From: Physcocola sp002396385
GTDB taxonomy: Bacteria > Bacteroidota > Bacteroidia > Bacteroidales > Paludibacteraceae
Assembly: GCA_946535435.1 (NCBI GenBank)
Contig: CAMNDM010000001.1
Location: 124,001-188,000 of the forward strand
DNA length: 64,000 nt
Direction: 5' to 3'
The notes under the pieces are model-generated. The model was not told the DNA's origin and made no database searches. It saw nothing but the letters and a program-made list of their open reading frames with translations. Below are positions 1 to 7,781 of this stretch, one piece after another; position 1 is the stretch's first letter, and each line of letters opens with the position of its first letter. The translations under genes and the position numbers were made by a program.

Positions 1-1
1 C

Positions 2-3000
2 ATACACTCAATTAAATACATCGGTAACGGGAAACTGGAAGCATGCGGGCAGAACAGCTTTTTGCAAGAATACGACACTAAAACCGACTCGTTTACCAAC
101 AAGATGCCGTCGGAGTGCGTAAACGAGAACGTAACATCGGTTCTCAGAACCTACATCTCGGCCGACAACAACCGCTACATTCTCACCAACAGTTCTGGCA
201 TATTCCAATACGACAAGAAGAAAGGTGCCTACATCAACATATCGAAAGACATTAAAGAGTTAGCACATTCTTTCGTAGCTTCGCTCTATATAGACCAAGA
301 CGGCCGCAAATGGGTGGGCACCCTTGGTAAAGTGCTGGTTTTCGACAAAAACTGGCAGCACCTCTACTCTTACACTTCAAAATCGAGAAAACTCGGTGCT
401 ATCACCCATCTAACTCCTTACGGGAACGGCGATTTGGTCACAACCTCGTATTCCGACGAAATATGGATATTCAACACGAAGAACAAAAAAATTGACGAGC
501 CAAAAGTCATCAACCTGCCCTTCAACAACGCTGCCGGGCTGTTGCTTGACCATGGAGGCAAATTGTGGATAGCGACCGATGGCGACGGACTCTGGTATAC
601 CACCAACATCACATCAGACAAACCTGTCTTTACCGAGGTAATCCCGTTCAATGCCAAAAACAACGAGATTGCAAAAATATATGCAATGGCCGAAGACACG
701 AAGGGCAACATCTGGATCGGCACCTACAACAGCGGGCTGTGGGGGTTCATGAAACAGCAAAGCAACCTGGTTTACTTTTCGGAACAAAAGGGATTCCCCA
801 ACGTTGTCTGCACCGGATTCTGCACCGACAAAGATAACAACCTCTGGGTCAGCACCGATGGAAACGGGCTCTACCAGGTTAAAGGTAACTTCCAACAAAT
901 CAACCGCTACGACCTGCCGTCGAAAAATCTGATTTCGATGGAGAAAGCCGACGAGAAAGGTAATATTATGATTGGCACCTGGGGAAGGGGCGCACTCCTC
1001 TTCAACCCCGATAACAAGAATTGCCACCGCATACAGTTCGGTTCATTGGGATATGGTATCGACTACCTGAACAATACCAGCAGACTAAACAACGGAGACA
1101 CCTGGATATGCACTTCGGGAGACGGACTTTACAGAAAGAACCATAACGATTGGGAACGATGGACACTGACGGGCAAAAACGACCACGACAATCCCGACAT
1201 TTGGACAAAGAAAGTAGTGGAAGGTAAAAACGGCACCATTTGGATTCTCACAACCAACACTCTCTGGCGCATTAACGGAGACAAGAAAGAAGACCTACTG
1301 CCAAGCCACAAACAACAGCACACCCGACACCCTAGAATAGTAGAAGACGCCATTCTACTGGCAAACGGCGACTTATTGGTAGCAACCACCAAAGGTATGC
1401 TGCACATAAGTGAAGACGGTTCACGCATTGACTCATTGGCGTATGTTCCACAAATACACTTCAGTATTGTCATTGCCGACAACGACGGGAAAATATGGGC
1501 GGCAAGTACCAACGGCGTCATGAACATAGACCTTGCGGCTAAGACTTGTAAGATAATTGCCGGCAACAGTACAGCCAGCACCCGTTACGACTTTTTCCCT
1601 CATTCGGGCTACAACGACGGGAAAGGTCACCTCTATTTTGGCACCAGTTCGGGGTTCTTCTGCTATAACACCATCGGTCACTACGAGGCTAGCCCTATCT
1701 CGTGGCTGTCTTTCTCTGACCTCTACATCAACAACACACGGATACACCCGTTCACCAGCGTGCTTGAGAACGGCAACATATCGACCATAAAGGAAATCGA
1801 ATTAGACTACGACCAGACGAACATCAGCATCGATGTAGACCTGGTCGACTTCGACGAACTTAACAAAGCCCAATGCCGTTACCGCCTTATAGGACTTCAC
1901 AACGCTTGGACAAACATGGGTAGCGACCTGACCATCTCTTTCAACCACCTGCCCAAAGGAGACTATACGCTTGAAGTGGAAGCCTTCCGGACAAACAAGA
2001 AAGAAGAGGCCAGTGTCAGCCTGCACATCTCGGTTCTGCCTCCCTGGTGGGAAGCCTGGTGGTTCCGCCTCAGTATTTTTTTGCTAGTGGTCGGATACGC
2101 AAGCTACAGTTTCATGCAACGCATCAACCGGATGAAAGACACCCAGCGCCTGTTGTCGAAAACAGTTGAAGAACGCACCAGCGAGCTCAAAAGCACCTTG
2201 GCCGAAAAGAATAGGCTAATTTCAGTTGTCGCACACGACCTGAAAAACCCTATGTTTGCCATTGTCAGTTCTTTGGGCCACTGGCTCAGCAAGAACAGGC
2301 ACGTAGGCGACCAACAACAAATAAAACCTATTGAGGACGTCTACAACTCGGCATCACTGTTACAGAACGAGATGCAGAAACTGCTAGACTGGGTTCAAAG
2401 CGATAAAATAACGACGAACTGGAGCCCCGAGCCTGTCAACGTTTCGTCGGTTGTGTGTAATGTGGTGTCGTTGCTCGGCAAACAGGCACAAATGAAAGGG
2501 CTGACAATCCACACAGACGTTACTCTGGGCAAATGCGTACTAGCCGACTGCCGCTCCCTTGAAATCGTCATCCGCAACCTGGTCAGCAACAGCATCAAGT
2601 TCACGCCACGGGGCGGCGCCATTACCATTAAGGCCGCGCAGGCATCGGACATGGGAATGATAGAAGTAACAGACAACGGTATAGGCATAAACAAAGACAT
2701 GCTGAAAAACCTTTTAACGAGTGGAACACACAACTCGACAGAAGGCACCGAAAAAGAGAAAGGCACAGGCATGGGCATTGACCTTTGCCAAACCTATATA
2801 AAGCGTAATAACGGAACCCTCCGCATCAACAGCAAACCTGGTTTTGGAACCACCATCTGCATACAACTACCGCTTACCAACCAGGAAGCAGAAATAAACA
2901 ATACAGAAACAACCGTCTTCTCAAAAATTGATGAAATTGAATTCGACGGCAGCATTCTGGAAGGCAACACCATTCTTCTGGTTGACGATGACGAGTTAAT

Positions 3001-3763
3001 ACGGCACACACTGAGCGACACGCTGAGCAAGTACGTACACACTATTGAGGGTAACAACGGTAAGGAAGGCCTTGAGTTAGCTAGGAAAGAGCAACCAGAC
3101 ATCATCATCAGCGATGTTTCAATGCCAGAAATGGACGGATTGACTATGGGCAGCAACCTGAGTAAAGGTATCGATACCCAACACATACCCCTGCTCTTCA
3201 TATCGGCAAACAGTGAAGAACAAGACAAACTGCTGGGTTTGAAGAGCGGCGCTGTCGACTACATCACTAAGCCGTTCAGTATGACGGAGTTGCTGTTTAA
3301 GTTAGCCAATATGCTCAACCTGCGCCAACGCATCCAACAAAAACTGTTAGGACAGATAATGGAGCAACAGGCGAAGGAAAACAATGCGGCAGAAAACCTT
3401 CGTTCTGAAAGAATTTCCGCAAAAAGCGAGGAGTTGGCTCCCGACTTGAAACGCTTTATGGACCTATTGGAAAAACACTATACCAATTGTGACCTCCAGA
3501 TAGACGATCTGGCCAAAGAAATGTGCATCAGCCAATCGACATTAAGTCGACGCATCAAATCGCTTTCCGGGAAAACTCCTGTTGAGTTACTTGCCACCTA
3601 CAGGCTGAACAAGGCCAAAGGTATTCTGCAAGACTTCAAACAGAAGAACGAAGACATACCTATTGCCGAAGTTGCACTAAAAGTCGGATTTACCGATCCT
3701 TCTTACTTTACAAGAAGGTTTAAGGACCATTTTGGCTACACGCCATCGCAAATACCTGATTAA
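2..3763 (+). CDS. Hybrid two-component system regulator (HTCS), 5' end outside window
   Basis: The frame is open from base 2, so the N-terminus (signal peptide and first sensor blades) lies outside the window; the TTG at 62 is only an internal codon. Counting from that TTG: two-component-regulator propeller repeats to about residue 560 (repeated W-I-G-T and L-W-sT blades), a Y_Y_Y domain to about 655, one membrane span about 667-686, a HisKA box VVAHDLKNP with phospho-accepting H725, an HATPase domain (NLVSNSIKF, DNGIGI, GTGMGIDLC), a receiver with acceptor D1018 (ISDVSMPEMDG) and the K of TKPFS, and a C-terminal AraC-type HTH (from about 1135). Such proteins sense an oligosaccharide in the periplasm and activate an adjacent polysaccharide-utilisation locus. 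No susC/susD pair lies in the window, so its target would be upstream. All motifs needed for phosphorelay are present. Confidence 0.95.
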   Translation: MHSIKYIGNGKLEACGQNSFLQEYDTKTDSFTNKMPSECVNENVTSVLRTYISADNNRYILTNSSGIFQYDKKKGAYINISKDIKELAHSFVASLYIDQDGRKWVGTLGKVLVFDKNWQHLYSYTSKSRKLGAITHLTPYGNGDLVTTSYSDEIWIFNTKNKKIDEPKVINLPFNNAAGLLLDHGGKLWIATDGDGLWYTTNITSDKPVFTEVIPFNAKNNEIAKIYAMAEDTKGNIWIGTYNSGLWGFMKQQSNLVYFSEQKGFPNVVCTGFCTDKDNNLWVSTDGNGLYQVKGNFQQINRYDLPSKNLISMEKADEKGNIMIGTWGRGALLFNPDNKNCHRIQFGSLGYGIDYLNNTSRLNNGDTWICTSGDGLYRKNHNDWERWTLTGKNDHDNPDIWTKKVVEGKNGTIWILTTNTLWRINGDKKEDLLPSHKQQHTRHPRIVEDAILLANGDLLVATTKGMLHISEDGSRIDSLAYVPQIHFSIVIADNDGKIWAASTNGVMNIDLAAKTCKIIAGNSTASTRYDFFPHSGYNDGKGHLYFGTSSGFFCYNTIGHYEASPISWLSFSDLYINNTRIHPFTSVLENGNISTIKEIELDYDQTNISIDVDLVDFDELNKAQCRYRLIGLHNAWTNMGSDLTISFNHLPKGDYTLEVEAFRTNKKEEASVSLHISVLPPWWEAWWFRLSIFLLVVGYASYSFMQRINRMKDTQRLLSKTVEERTSELKSTLAEKNRLISVVAHDLKNPMFAIVSSLGHWLSKNRHVGDQQQIKPIEDVYNSASLLQNEMQKLLDWVQSDKITTNWSPEPVNVSSVVCNVVSLLGKQAQMKGLTIHTDVTLGKCVLADCRSLEIVIRNLVSNSIKFTPRGGAITIKAAQASDMGMIEVTDNGIGINKDMLKNLLTSGTHNSTEGTEKEKGTGMGIDLCQTYIKRNNGTLRINSKPGFGTTICIQLPLTNQEAEINNTETTVFSKIDEIEFDGSILEGNTILLVDDDELIRHTLSDTLSKYVHTIEGNNGKEGLELARKEQPDIIISDVSMPEMDGLTMGSNLSKGIDTQHIPLLFISANSEEQDKLLGLKSGAVDYITKPFSMTELLFKLANMLNLRQRIQQKLLGQIMEQQAKENNAAENLRSERISAKSEELAPDLKRFMDLLEKHYTNCDLQIDDLAKEMCISQSTLSRRIKSLSGKTPVELLATYRLNKAKGILQDFKQKNEDIPIAEVALKVGFTDPSYFTRRFKDHFGYTPSQIPD

Positions 3764-3863
3764 CAACATATAAAAAATTCAGATATTTTCAATTCCAACT
3801 ATTTTTGCCGAATAAGTCCTTATAATATCCGAAAAATGAATAGCACTGTTCAGCAAAAACTTC

Positions 3864-3871
3864 TAACTTTG
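3864..3871 (+). promoter_or_regulatory. Candidate -7 box TAACTTTG
   Basis: Exact match to the Bacteroidetes TAnnTTTG element. No TTTG lies 19-21 bp upstream. It sits in the 409-base gene-free stretch 3764-4172 and would start a transcript at about 3878, which reaches the terminator at 3995 after some 115 nt, well before the next gene at 4173. Confidence 0.4.
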
Positions 3872-3956
3872 TAACAGAAAAAAGAGATAGACACACAAGT
3901 CTTAGGCTAAAAAATATGTAGTTAGTGTTATAGAATTTAGGTTCAATAGAAAGAAC

Positions 3957-3995
3957 CAAAAAAACCCCTCCGTTGTGGAAACGTGGGGGTTTTTC
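3957..3995 (+). terminator. Intrinsic terminator
   Basis: AAAAACCCC at 3960-3968 pairs with GGGGTTTTT at 3986-3994. A smaller hairpin GGTTC/GAACC (3940-3957) lies just before it. It ends either the hybrid regulator message or a short RNA from the -7 box at 3864. The rest of the gap 3764-4172 shows nothing else I can name. Confidence 0.75.
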
Positions 3996-4172
3996 ATTTT
4001 AACAGCCTCGCTAAAAAATGAAAGCCCATTCAGAGCGGCACCACATTTCAGAATTCGCAACAATGCCGGTTAGCCTTGCTGACAGCAACTAGAAAGACAA
4101 CATCAATATGCTATTGGAGAGAGTACGGAACATTTAATTCAGTATATTTACAGAGAAAAAAATCAAGAGAGC

Positions 4173-4931
4173 ATGCCGAAAATTATTTATTCGCTAATAG
4201 CGCTAGCCATAGCAGCCGGCGGAATGGAATCTTCTGCACAAACCATAAGCGGAAAGGTTGGGAAACACCCGTATGTAGACCTGGGGTTGCCGAGCGGTCT
4301 GAAATGGGCGACCTGCAATGTGGGGGCCTCTAAACCGACCAAATTCGGCGATTATTTCGCATGGGGTGAGGTAAAACCTAAAAAAGAATACAATTGGAGA
4401 AGCTATAAATGGGCACATTTTGTCAAAATTACAGACAATGGATTCAAAATGAGACAAACCAAGTATTGTGCAAACAGCATCATTACCTACAATGGGGAAA
4501 CCTATATACCAAAAGACTACGTGCCCGATTTACTGAAAACACTTTTGGAGGAAGATGATGCGGCCACTGCCAACTGGGGAAAGGAATGGCGGATGCCTAC
4601 CTCCGAAGAACAGCAGGAACTGATTGACGGTTGCGACTGGCTTTGGACGGATGACTTTTCTGGCACAGGCGTAGCAGGCATGATTGGGACATCGAAAACC
4701 AACGGAAATGTTATTTTTTTACCAGCGTCAGGCTTCCGAATGGAAACACAACAACGGGAGAAGGGCCGCTTCGGGGCTTACTGGTCTTCGAGTCTGTCGA
4801 TGGAACAAGACAACAAAAACATTTTGAATCCGAGTGCCTACTCTATGGGACTATACTTAAAAGAGAAAGGCTGTATTACCAATTGGGACGACCGTTTTTT
4901 CGGCATGAACATCCGTGCCGTTTTAAAGTAA
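4173..4931 (+). CDS. Secreted Fib_succ_major-type paralogous-domain protein
   Basis: 252 residues with an N-terminal signal peptide (hydrophobic IIYSLIALAIAAGG, then S-S-A-Q). The mature part opens with VDLGLPSGLKWATCNVG and GDYFAWGE, the hallmark of the Fibrobacter succinogenes major paralogous domain (TIGR02145-like, related to DUF1566), common among surface proteins of Bacteroidetes. It also has the usual WRMPT, LPASGFR and YWSSS motifs. Molecular function is unknown for the family. ATG 4173 is chosen because it starts the signal peptide; an overlapping frame from 4076 is a shadow. Thirteen bases separate it from the SprT-like gene, so the two are probably co-transcribed. Confidence 0.8.
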   Translation: MPKIIYSLIALAIAAGGMESSAQTISGKVGKHPYVDLGLPSGLKWATCNVGASKPTKFGDYFAWGEVKPKKEYNWRSYKWAHFVKITDNGFKMRQTKYCANSIITYNGETYIPKDYVPDLLKTLLEEDDAATANWGKEWRMPTSEEQQELIDGCDWLWTDDFSGTGVAGMIGTSKTNGNVIFLPASGFRMETQQREKGRFGAYWSSSLSMEQDNKNILNPSAYSMGLYLKEKGCITNWDDRFFGMNIRAVLK

Positions 4932-4944
4932 GACACACCATAAA

Positions 4945-5619
4945 ATGAAACCAACCCTTGCATATGTTCAAGCCAAGTTCAACGAGTTCAACGCAAAGAT
5001 ATTCAAAGGAAAGCTTAGCCCTTTGCCCATACGCATAGGGGTTTCGAGGACAAGACTGGGAGGCGTATCCTTCAAACGCAGGAAAGTTGGCACCAAGACA
5101 GAGTTCTACAATTTCAAGCTCACCATCAGCCAGCGTTTCGACCTGCCTGAGCACGAAGTGGAAGACACCATCATCCACGAAATGATTCATTACTACATCT
5201 TGTCGAGTCAACTACACGACACAAGTCCGCACGGCAAACTGTTCCGCCAACTGATGAACCACATCAACCAACAATTCGGAAGGCACCTATCAATCTCACA
5301 CCGTTCCACAGGAGAAGAACTGCAAAACGACACACACAAGAAAGAGCATTTCGTCTGTGTGTCGGGACTTGCCGACGGCAGGACCGGAATCACCGTATCG
5401 GCAAAAACCCGTATTTTCCAAATGAGGAGAGACCTGCCAAGATACTTCAGACTACAAAAAATGACCTGGTATTGGACCTTCAACCCCTTCTTCAACCGAT
5501 ATCCGCACTCCATCAGCCCACGCATATACCTGATAGAGGAAGCCGAGTTGGAGAAGTATTTGACCGATGCGAAAGAATTGGAATACGACGGCAACTGCTT
5601 TAAGGTAAAAAAGCAATAA
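4945..5619 (+). CDS. SprT-like zinc metalloprotease domain protein
   Basis: 224 residues. HEMIH at residues 78-82 is the HExxH zinc and catalytic motif of SprT/Spartan-type proteases, after an N-terminal domain starting LAYVQAKFNEFNAKIF that is typical of the SprT fold. The C-terminal half is basic and lacks an obvious zinc ribbon. There is no signal peptide, so it is cytoplasmic. In eukaryotes Spartan cleaves DNA-protein crosslinks; bacterial members are poorly characterised, so a repair role is inference. It follows the upstream secreted-protein gene by 13 nt. Confidence 0.8.
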   Translation: MKPTLAYVQAKFNEFNAKIFKGKLSPLPIRIGVSRTRLGGVSFKRRKVGTKTEFYNFKLTISQRFDLPEHEVEDTIIHEMIHYYILSSQLHDTSPHGKLFRQLMNHINQQFGRHLSISHRSTGEELQNDTHKKEHFVCVSGLADGRTGITVSAKTRIFQMRRDLPRYFRLQKMTWYWTFNPFFNRYPHSISPRIYLIEEAELEKYLTDAKELEYDGNCFKVKKQ

Positions 5620-5646
5620 GGCATACAGGGGAAGCGAAGAAAAGCG

Positions 5647-5654
5647 TAACTTTG
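5647..5654 (+). promoter_or_regulatory. Candidate -7 box TAACTTTG
   Basis: Exact TAnnTTTG match 21 bases before ATG 5676. It rules out the upstream in-frame TTG at 5652, which lies inside the box, and so helps fix the start of the lipoprotein gene. No clear -33 TTTG. Confidence 0.55.
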
Positions 5655-5675
5655 CCATTGTTAAAAAACATAACA

Positions 5676-6266
5676 ATGAAAACCATCAGATACTTGTTGT
5701 TTCTGCTGTCCCTAACCCTACTTACGGGATGCGCGTCAGTGAAAGGATTAAAAAATTTTGCCAGTTGCGACTTTGAGTTCAAAAACGTATCAAACGTCAG
5801 GTTGGCAAACATAGACGTGTCGGGCATCAAAAGCTACGACCACCTCAGCATAAAGGATACCCCGAAACTGCTTGCCGCATTCGCAAAGAAAAAACTAAAC
5901 CTGAACTTCGTTGTAAACGTCGGTGTGAAAAATCCGAACGCACAGACTGCACGGCTTGACGGGTTGGACTATATTTTATGGATCGACAATGCCAAAATAC
6001 TTACAGGCAGCATGGACAAACAGATGAGCCTAGGCGCCAAACAAAGTGGGACGCTCTCACTGCCATTCTCCTTTAACTTGTTCGACTTCTTTTCGGGGAA
6101 GAGTTCCACCAAGATGATAAGCTACGCTTTCGGGCTCGCCACCAGCAATGCCGACAACAGCCGTGTGAAAGTGTCCATTAAACCCTACTTCGCAGTAGGC
6201 AAACAAACCATCAAGTTGCCGGCCTACGTCACGGTAGGCGGAGACAAGATAATGCCCAAGCAATAA
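5676..6266 (+). CDS. LEA-type-2-like lipoprotein
   Basis: 196 residues. The N-terminus MKTIRYLLFLLSLTLLTGC is a type II signal peptide with lipobox LTGC, so the mature protein is a lipid-anchored envelope protein. The remainder (FKNVSNVRLANIDVSGI, then alternating beta strands LNFVVNVGVKNPN and GLDYILWIDN) resembles the LEA14/WHy domain found in many Bacteroidetes lipoproteins. Function unknown. Start chosen at ATG 5676 because the longer TTG-started frame begins inside the promoter. Twelve bases separate it from the transporter gene. Confidence 0.7.
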   Translation: MKTIRYLLFLLSLTLLTGCASVKGLKNFASCDFEFKNVSNVRLANIDVSGIKSYDHLSIKDTPKLLAAFAKKKLNLNFVVNVGVKNPNAQTARLDGLDYILWIDNAKILTGSMDKQMSLGAKQSGTLSLPFSFNLFDFFSGKSSTKMISYAFGLATSNADNSRVKVSIKPYFAVGKQTIKLPAYVTVGGDKIMPKQ

Positions 6267-6278
6267 AAAAGTCAGAAA

Positions 6279-7226
6279 ATGAAGAAAGTATGTTCGTTCA
6301 TAGCCAAATGGATGGGCGCACTGGTCTTGCTGCTTGCCATAGCCGCCTACCTTCGTCCCTCGCTGACGACAGTGTTCGAAACCGCATGGATAACCCCGCT
6401 GTTAGGCGTTGTCATGTTCGGAATGGGTCTGACCTTAGAAGCCAGCGACTTTAAAATTGTATTCAGCCACCCCAAAGACATCATAACCGGATGCATAGCG
6501 CAGCTGACCATCATGCCCGGCATCGCCTGGCTTTTAACCCGCCTGTTCAACCTACCACCAGAGTTGGCAATTGGAGTCATTCTAGTAGGTTGCTGCCCCG
6601 GAGGCACCGCCAGCAACCTGATTACCTATCTGGCCAAAGGCGATGTAGCCCTTTCGGTGGGTATGACCGGTTGCTCTACCCTGTTGGCCCCCTTTCTGAC
6701 TCCACTCCTTGTCTGGCTACTAGCAGGAGAGAGCGTAGAAGTAGACACAGCAAACATGCTGTTAAGCATATTGCAAGTCATCATCGTTCCCATCGTAGCC
6801 GGCATATTGGTCAAGCGACTTTTCCCCGACTTCAGCCATAAGGCGGTATCGTACCTGCCGGCATTCTCCTCGCTGAGTATCGCCACCATTGTTTTCATCA
6901 TCATCGGCAAAAGCAGCAACCAGCTGCACCACTGCGGTCTGCTTGTCATTGCCGTTGTTGTTCTGCACAACCTTCTCGGTCTGCTGTTGGGCCTAGGGGT
7001 TGGGAAACTGCTGGGTCTGAAGGCGAAAAAATGCACAGTCATCTCCATAGAGGTCGGCATGCAGAATTCCGGCTTGGCAAGCAGCCTTGCCAACCTTCAT
7101 TTCGCCGCCTATCCGCTTGCCGTCATACCAGGAGCAATCTTCAGTGTCTGGCATAACCTGAGCGGAGCTCTGGTAGCGAAATTATATGCGGCCCTTAACA
7201 GTAAAGAGGCAACGGACAACCTGTAA
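6279..7226 (+). CDS. BASS-family (bile acid:Na+ symporter-type) transporter
   Basis: 315 residues with about ten hydrophobic segments. Family signatures are visible: VVMFGMGLTLEASDF, then GCCPGGTASNLITYLAKGD and a second half with EVGMQNSGLASSLA, the two crossover regions that bind sodium in BASS proteins. Bacterial members of this subgroup move organic anions such as 2-oxoacids or pantothenate; the substrate cannot be told from sequence, and bile acid is only the family name. It lies 12 nt behind the lipoprotein gene, likely one transcript. Confidence 0.9.
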   Translation: MKKVCSFIAKWMGALVLLLAIAAYLRPSLTTVFETAWITPLLGVVMFGMGLTLEASDFKIVFSHPKDIITGCIAQLTIMPGIAWLLTRLFNLPPELAIGVILVGCCPGGTASNLITYLAKGDVALSVGMTGCSTLLAPFLTPLLVWLLAGESVEVDTANMLLSILQVIIVPIVAGILVKRLFPDFSHKAVSYLPAFSSLSIATIVFIIIGKSSNQLHHCGLLVIAVVVLHNLLGLLLGLGVGKLLGLKAKKCTVISIEVGMQNSGLASSLANLHFAAYPLAVIPGAIFSVWHNLSGALVAKLYAALNSKEATDNL

Positions 7227-7374
7227 CGGCTCTGTCAGCAACGCACGAGAGAAGCCGTATTTGCCCGCCCCGTGGTCACCGGAACAGACTGACAAAGGAA
7301 GAGGGAAACAGGTTCGGAGCCCGATGGAAGAAAAATCACTACTAATAGGGATATTTTAATTAAAGAATATAGCC

Positions 7375-7382
7375 TAATTTTG
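7375..7382 (+). promoter_or_regulatory. Candidate -7 box TAATTTTG before a gene-free stretch
   Basis: Exact TAnnTTTG match with no downstream reading frame. A transcript starting near 7389 would carry a perfect hairpin ACTCTTT-GTGA-AAAGAGT (7440-7457) and end at the terminator at 7540, giving an RNA of about 150 nt. The interval 7227-7505 holds nothing else recognisable. Confidence 0.35.
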
Positions 7383-7505
7383 AATTGTAAGCTAAAAAGA
7401 TAAAATCTTTAGAATAGACAAAAATTTACACTCTTTGTGAAAAGAGTCTTGCCACATAAGAACTTGCCATAATCAGAAGAAAAACGACACGTAATTTATG
7501 AAGAC

Positions 7506-7540
7506 AAAAAACGGCAGCTGCTACAGCCGCCGTTTTTTTT
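7506..7540 (+). terminator. Strong intrinsic terminator
   Basis: Fifteen-pair stem with one mismatch: AAAAAACGGCAGCTG (7506-7520) against the arm 7524-7538, loop CTA, then a T run. The A run on the left arm gives T residues on the other strand too, so it may work in both directions. Confidence 0.75.
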
Positions 7541-7544
7541 GTGC

Positions 7545-7576
7545 ATAAAAAAACGCAACCTTTAAAAGTTGCGTTT
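7545..7576 (-). terminator. Terminator of tRNA-Trp
   Basis: AAACGCAAC (7551-7559) pairs perfectly with GTTGCGTTT (7568-7576). Read on the minus strand the stem is followed by seven T, five bases past the tRNA 3' end. Confidence 0.8.
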
Positions 7577-7580
7577 CTAG

Positions 7581-7653
7581 CACAGGATGAGAGGCTCGAA
7601 CTCCCGACACCTGGTTTTGGAGACCAGTGCTCTACCGACTGAGCTAATCCTGT
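7581..7653 (-). tRNA. tRNA-Trp (anticodon CCA)
   Basis: Read on the minus strand: acceptor arm ACAGGAT/ATCCTGT, D arm GCTC/GAGC, anticodon stem CTGGT/ACCAG with loop CTCCAAA (anticodon CCA), T arm GGGAG-TTCGAGC-CTCTC, discriminator G. All four stems close; CCA is not encoded. It has its own -7 box (7665-7672) and its own terminator. Confidence 0.97.
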
Positions 7654-7664
7654 GTGTTTCGTGC

Positions 7665-7672
7665 CGCAAATT
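7665..7672 (-). promoter_or_regulatory. -7 box TAAATTTG of tRNA-Trp
   Basis: Exact TAnnTTTG on the minus strand, 12 bases upstream of the mature tRNA 5' end. A TTTG at 7695-7698 lies 22 bp upstream as a possible -33 element. Confidence 0.6.
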
Positions 7673-7719
7673 TAGCAGAAAAAAACATCTTTCGCAAATT
7701 TTCGGAGCGATAGGTATAC

Positions 7720-7763
7720 AAAAAAAGGCAGGGCACCAACAAACAACGTCGATGCCCTGCCCT
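7720..7763 (-). terminator. Terminator of the M60 protease gene
   Basis: GGCAGGGCA/TGCCCTGCC stem (7727-7735 with 7753-7761) followed by T7 on the minus strand, 19 bases past the stop of the large minus-strand gene. Confidence 0.85.
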
Positions 7764-7781
7764 GACTATGAACAATACGAA

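Noticed and set aside
4076..4333. 85-codon frame overlapping the start of the Fib_succ_major protein
   Set aside because: Shadow frame; the overlapping frame has a signal peptide and family motifs.
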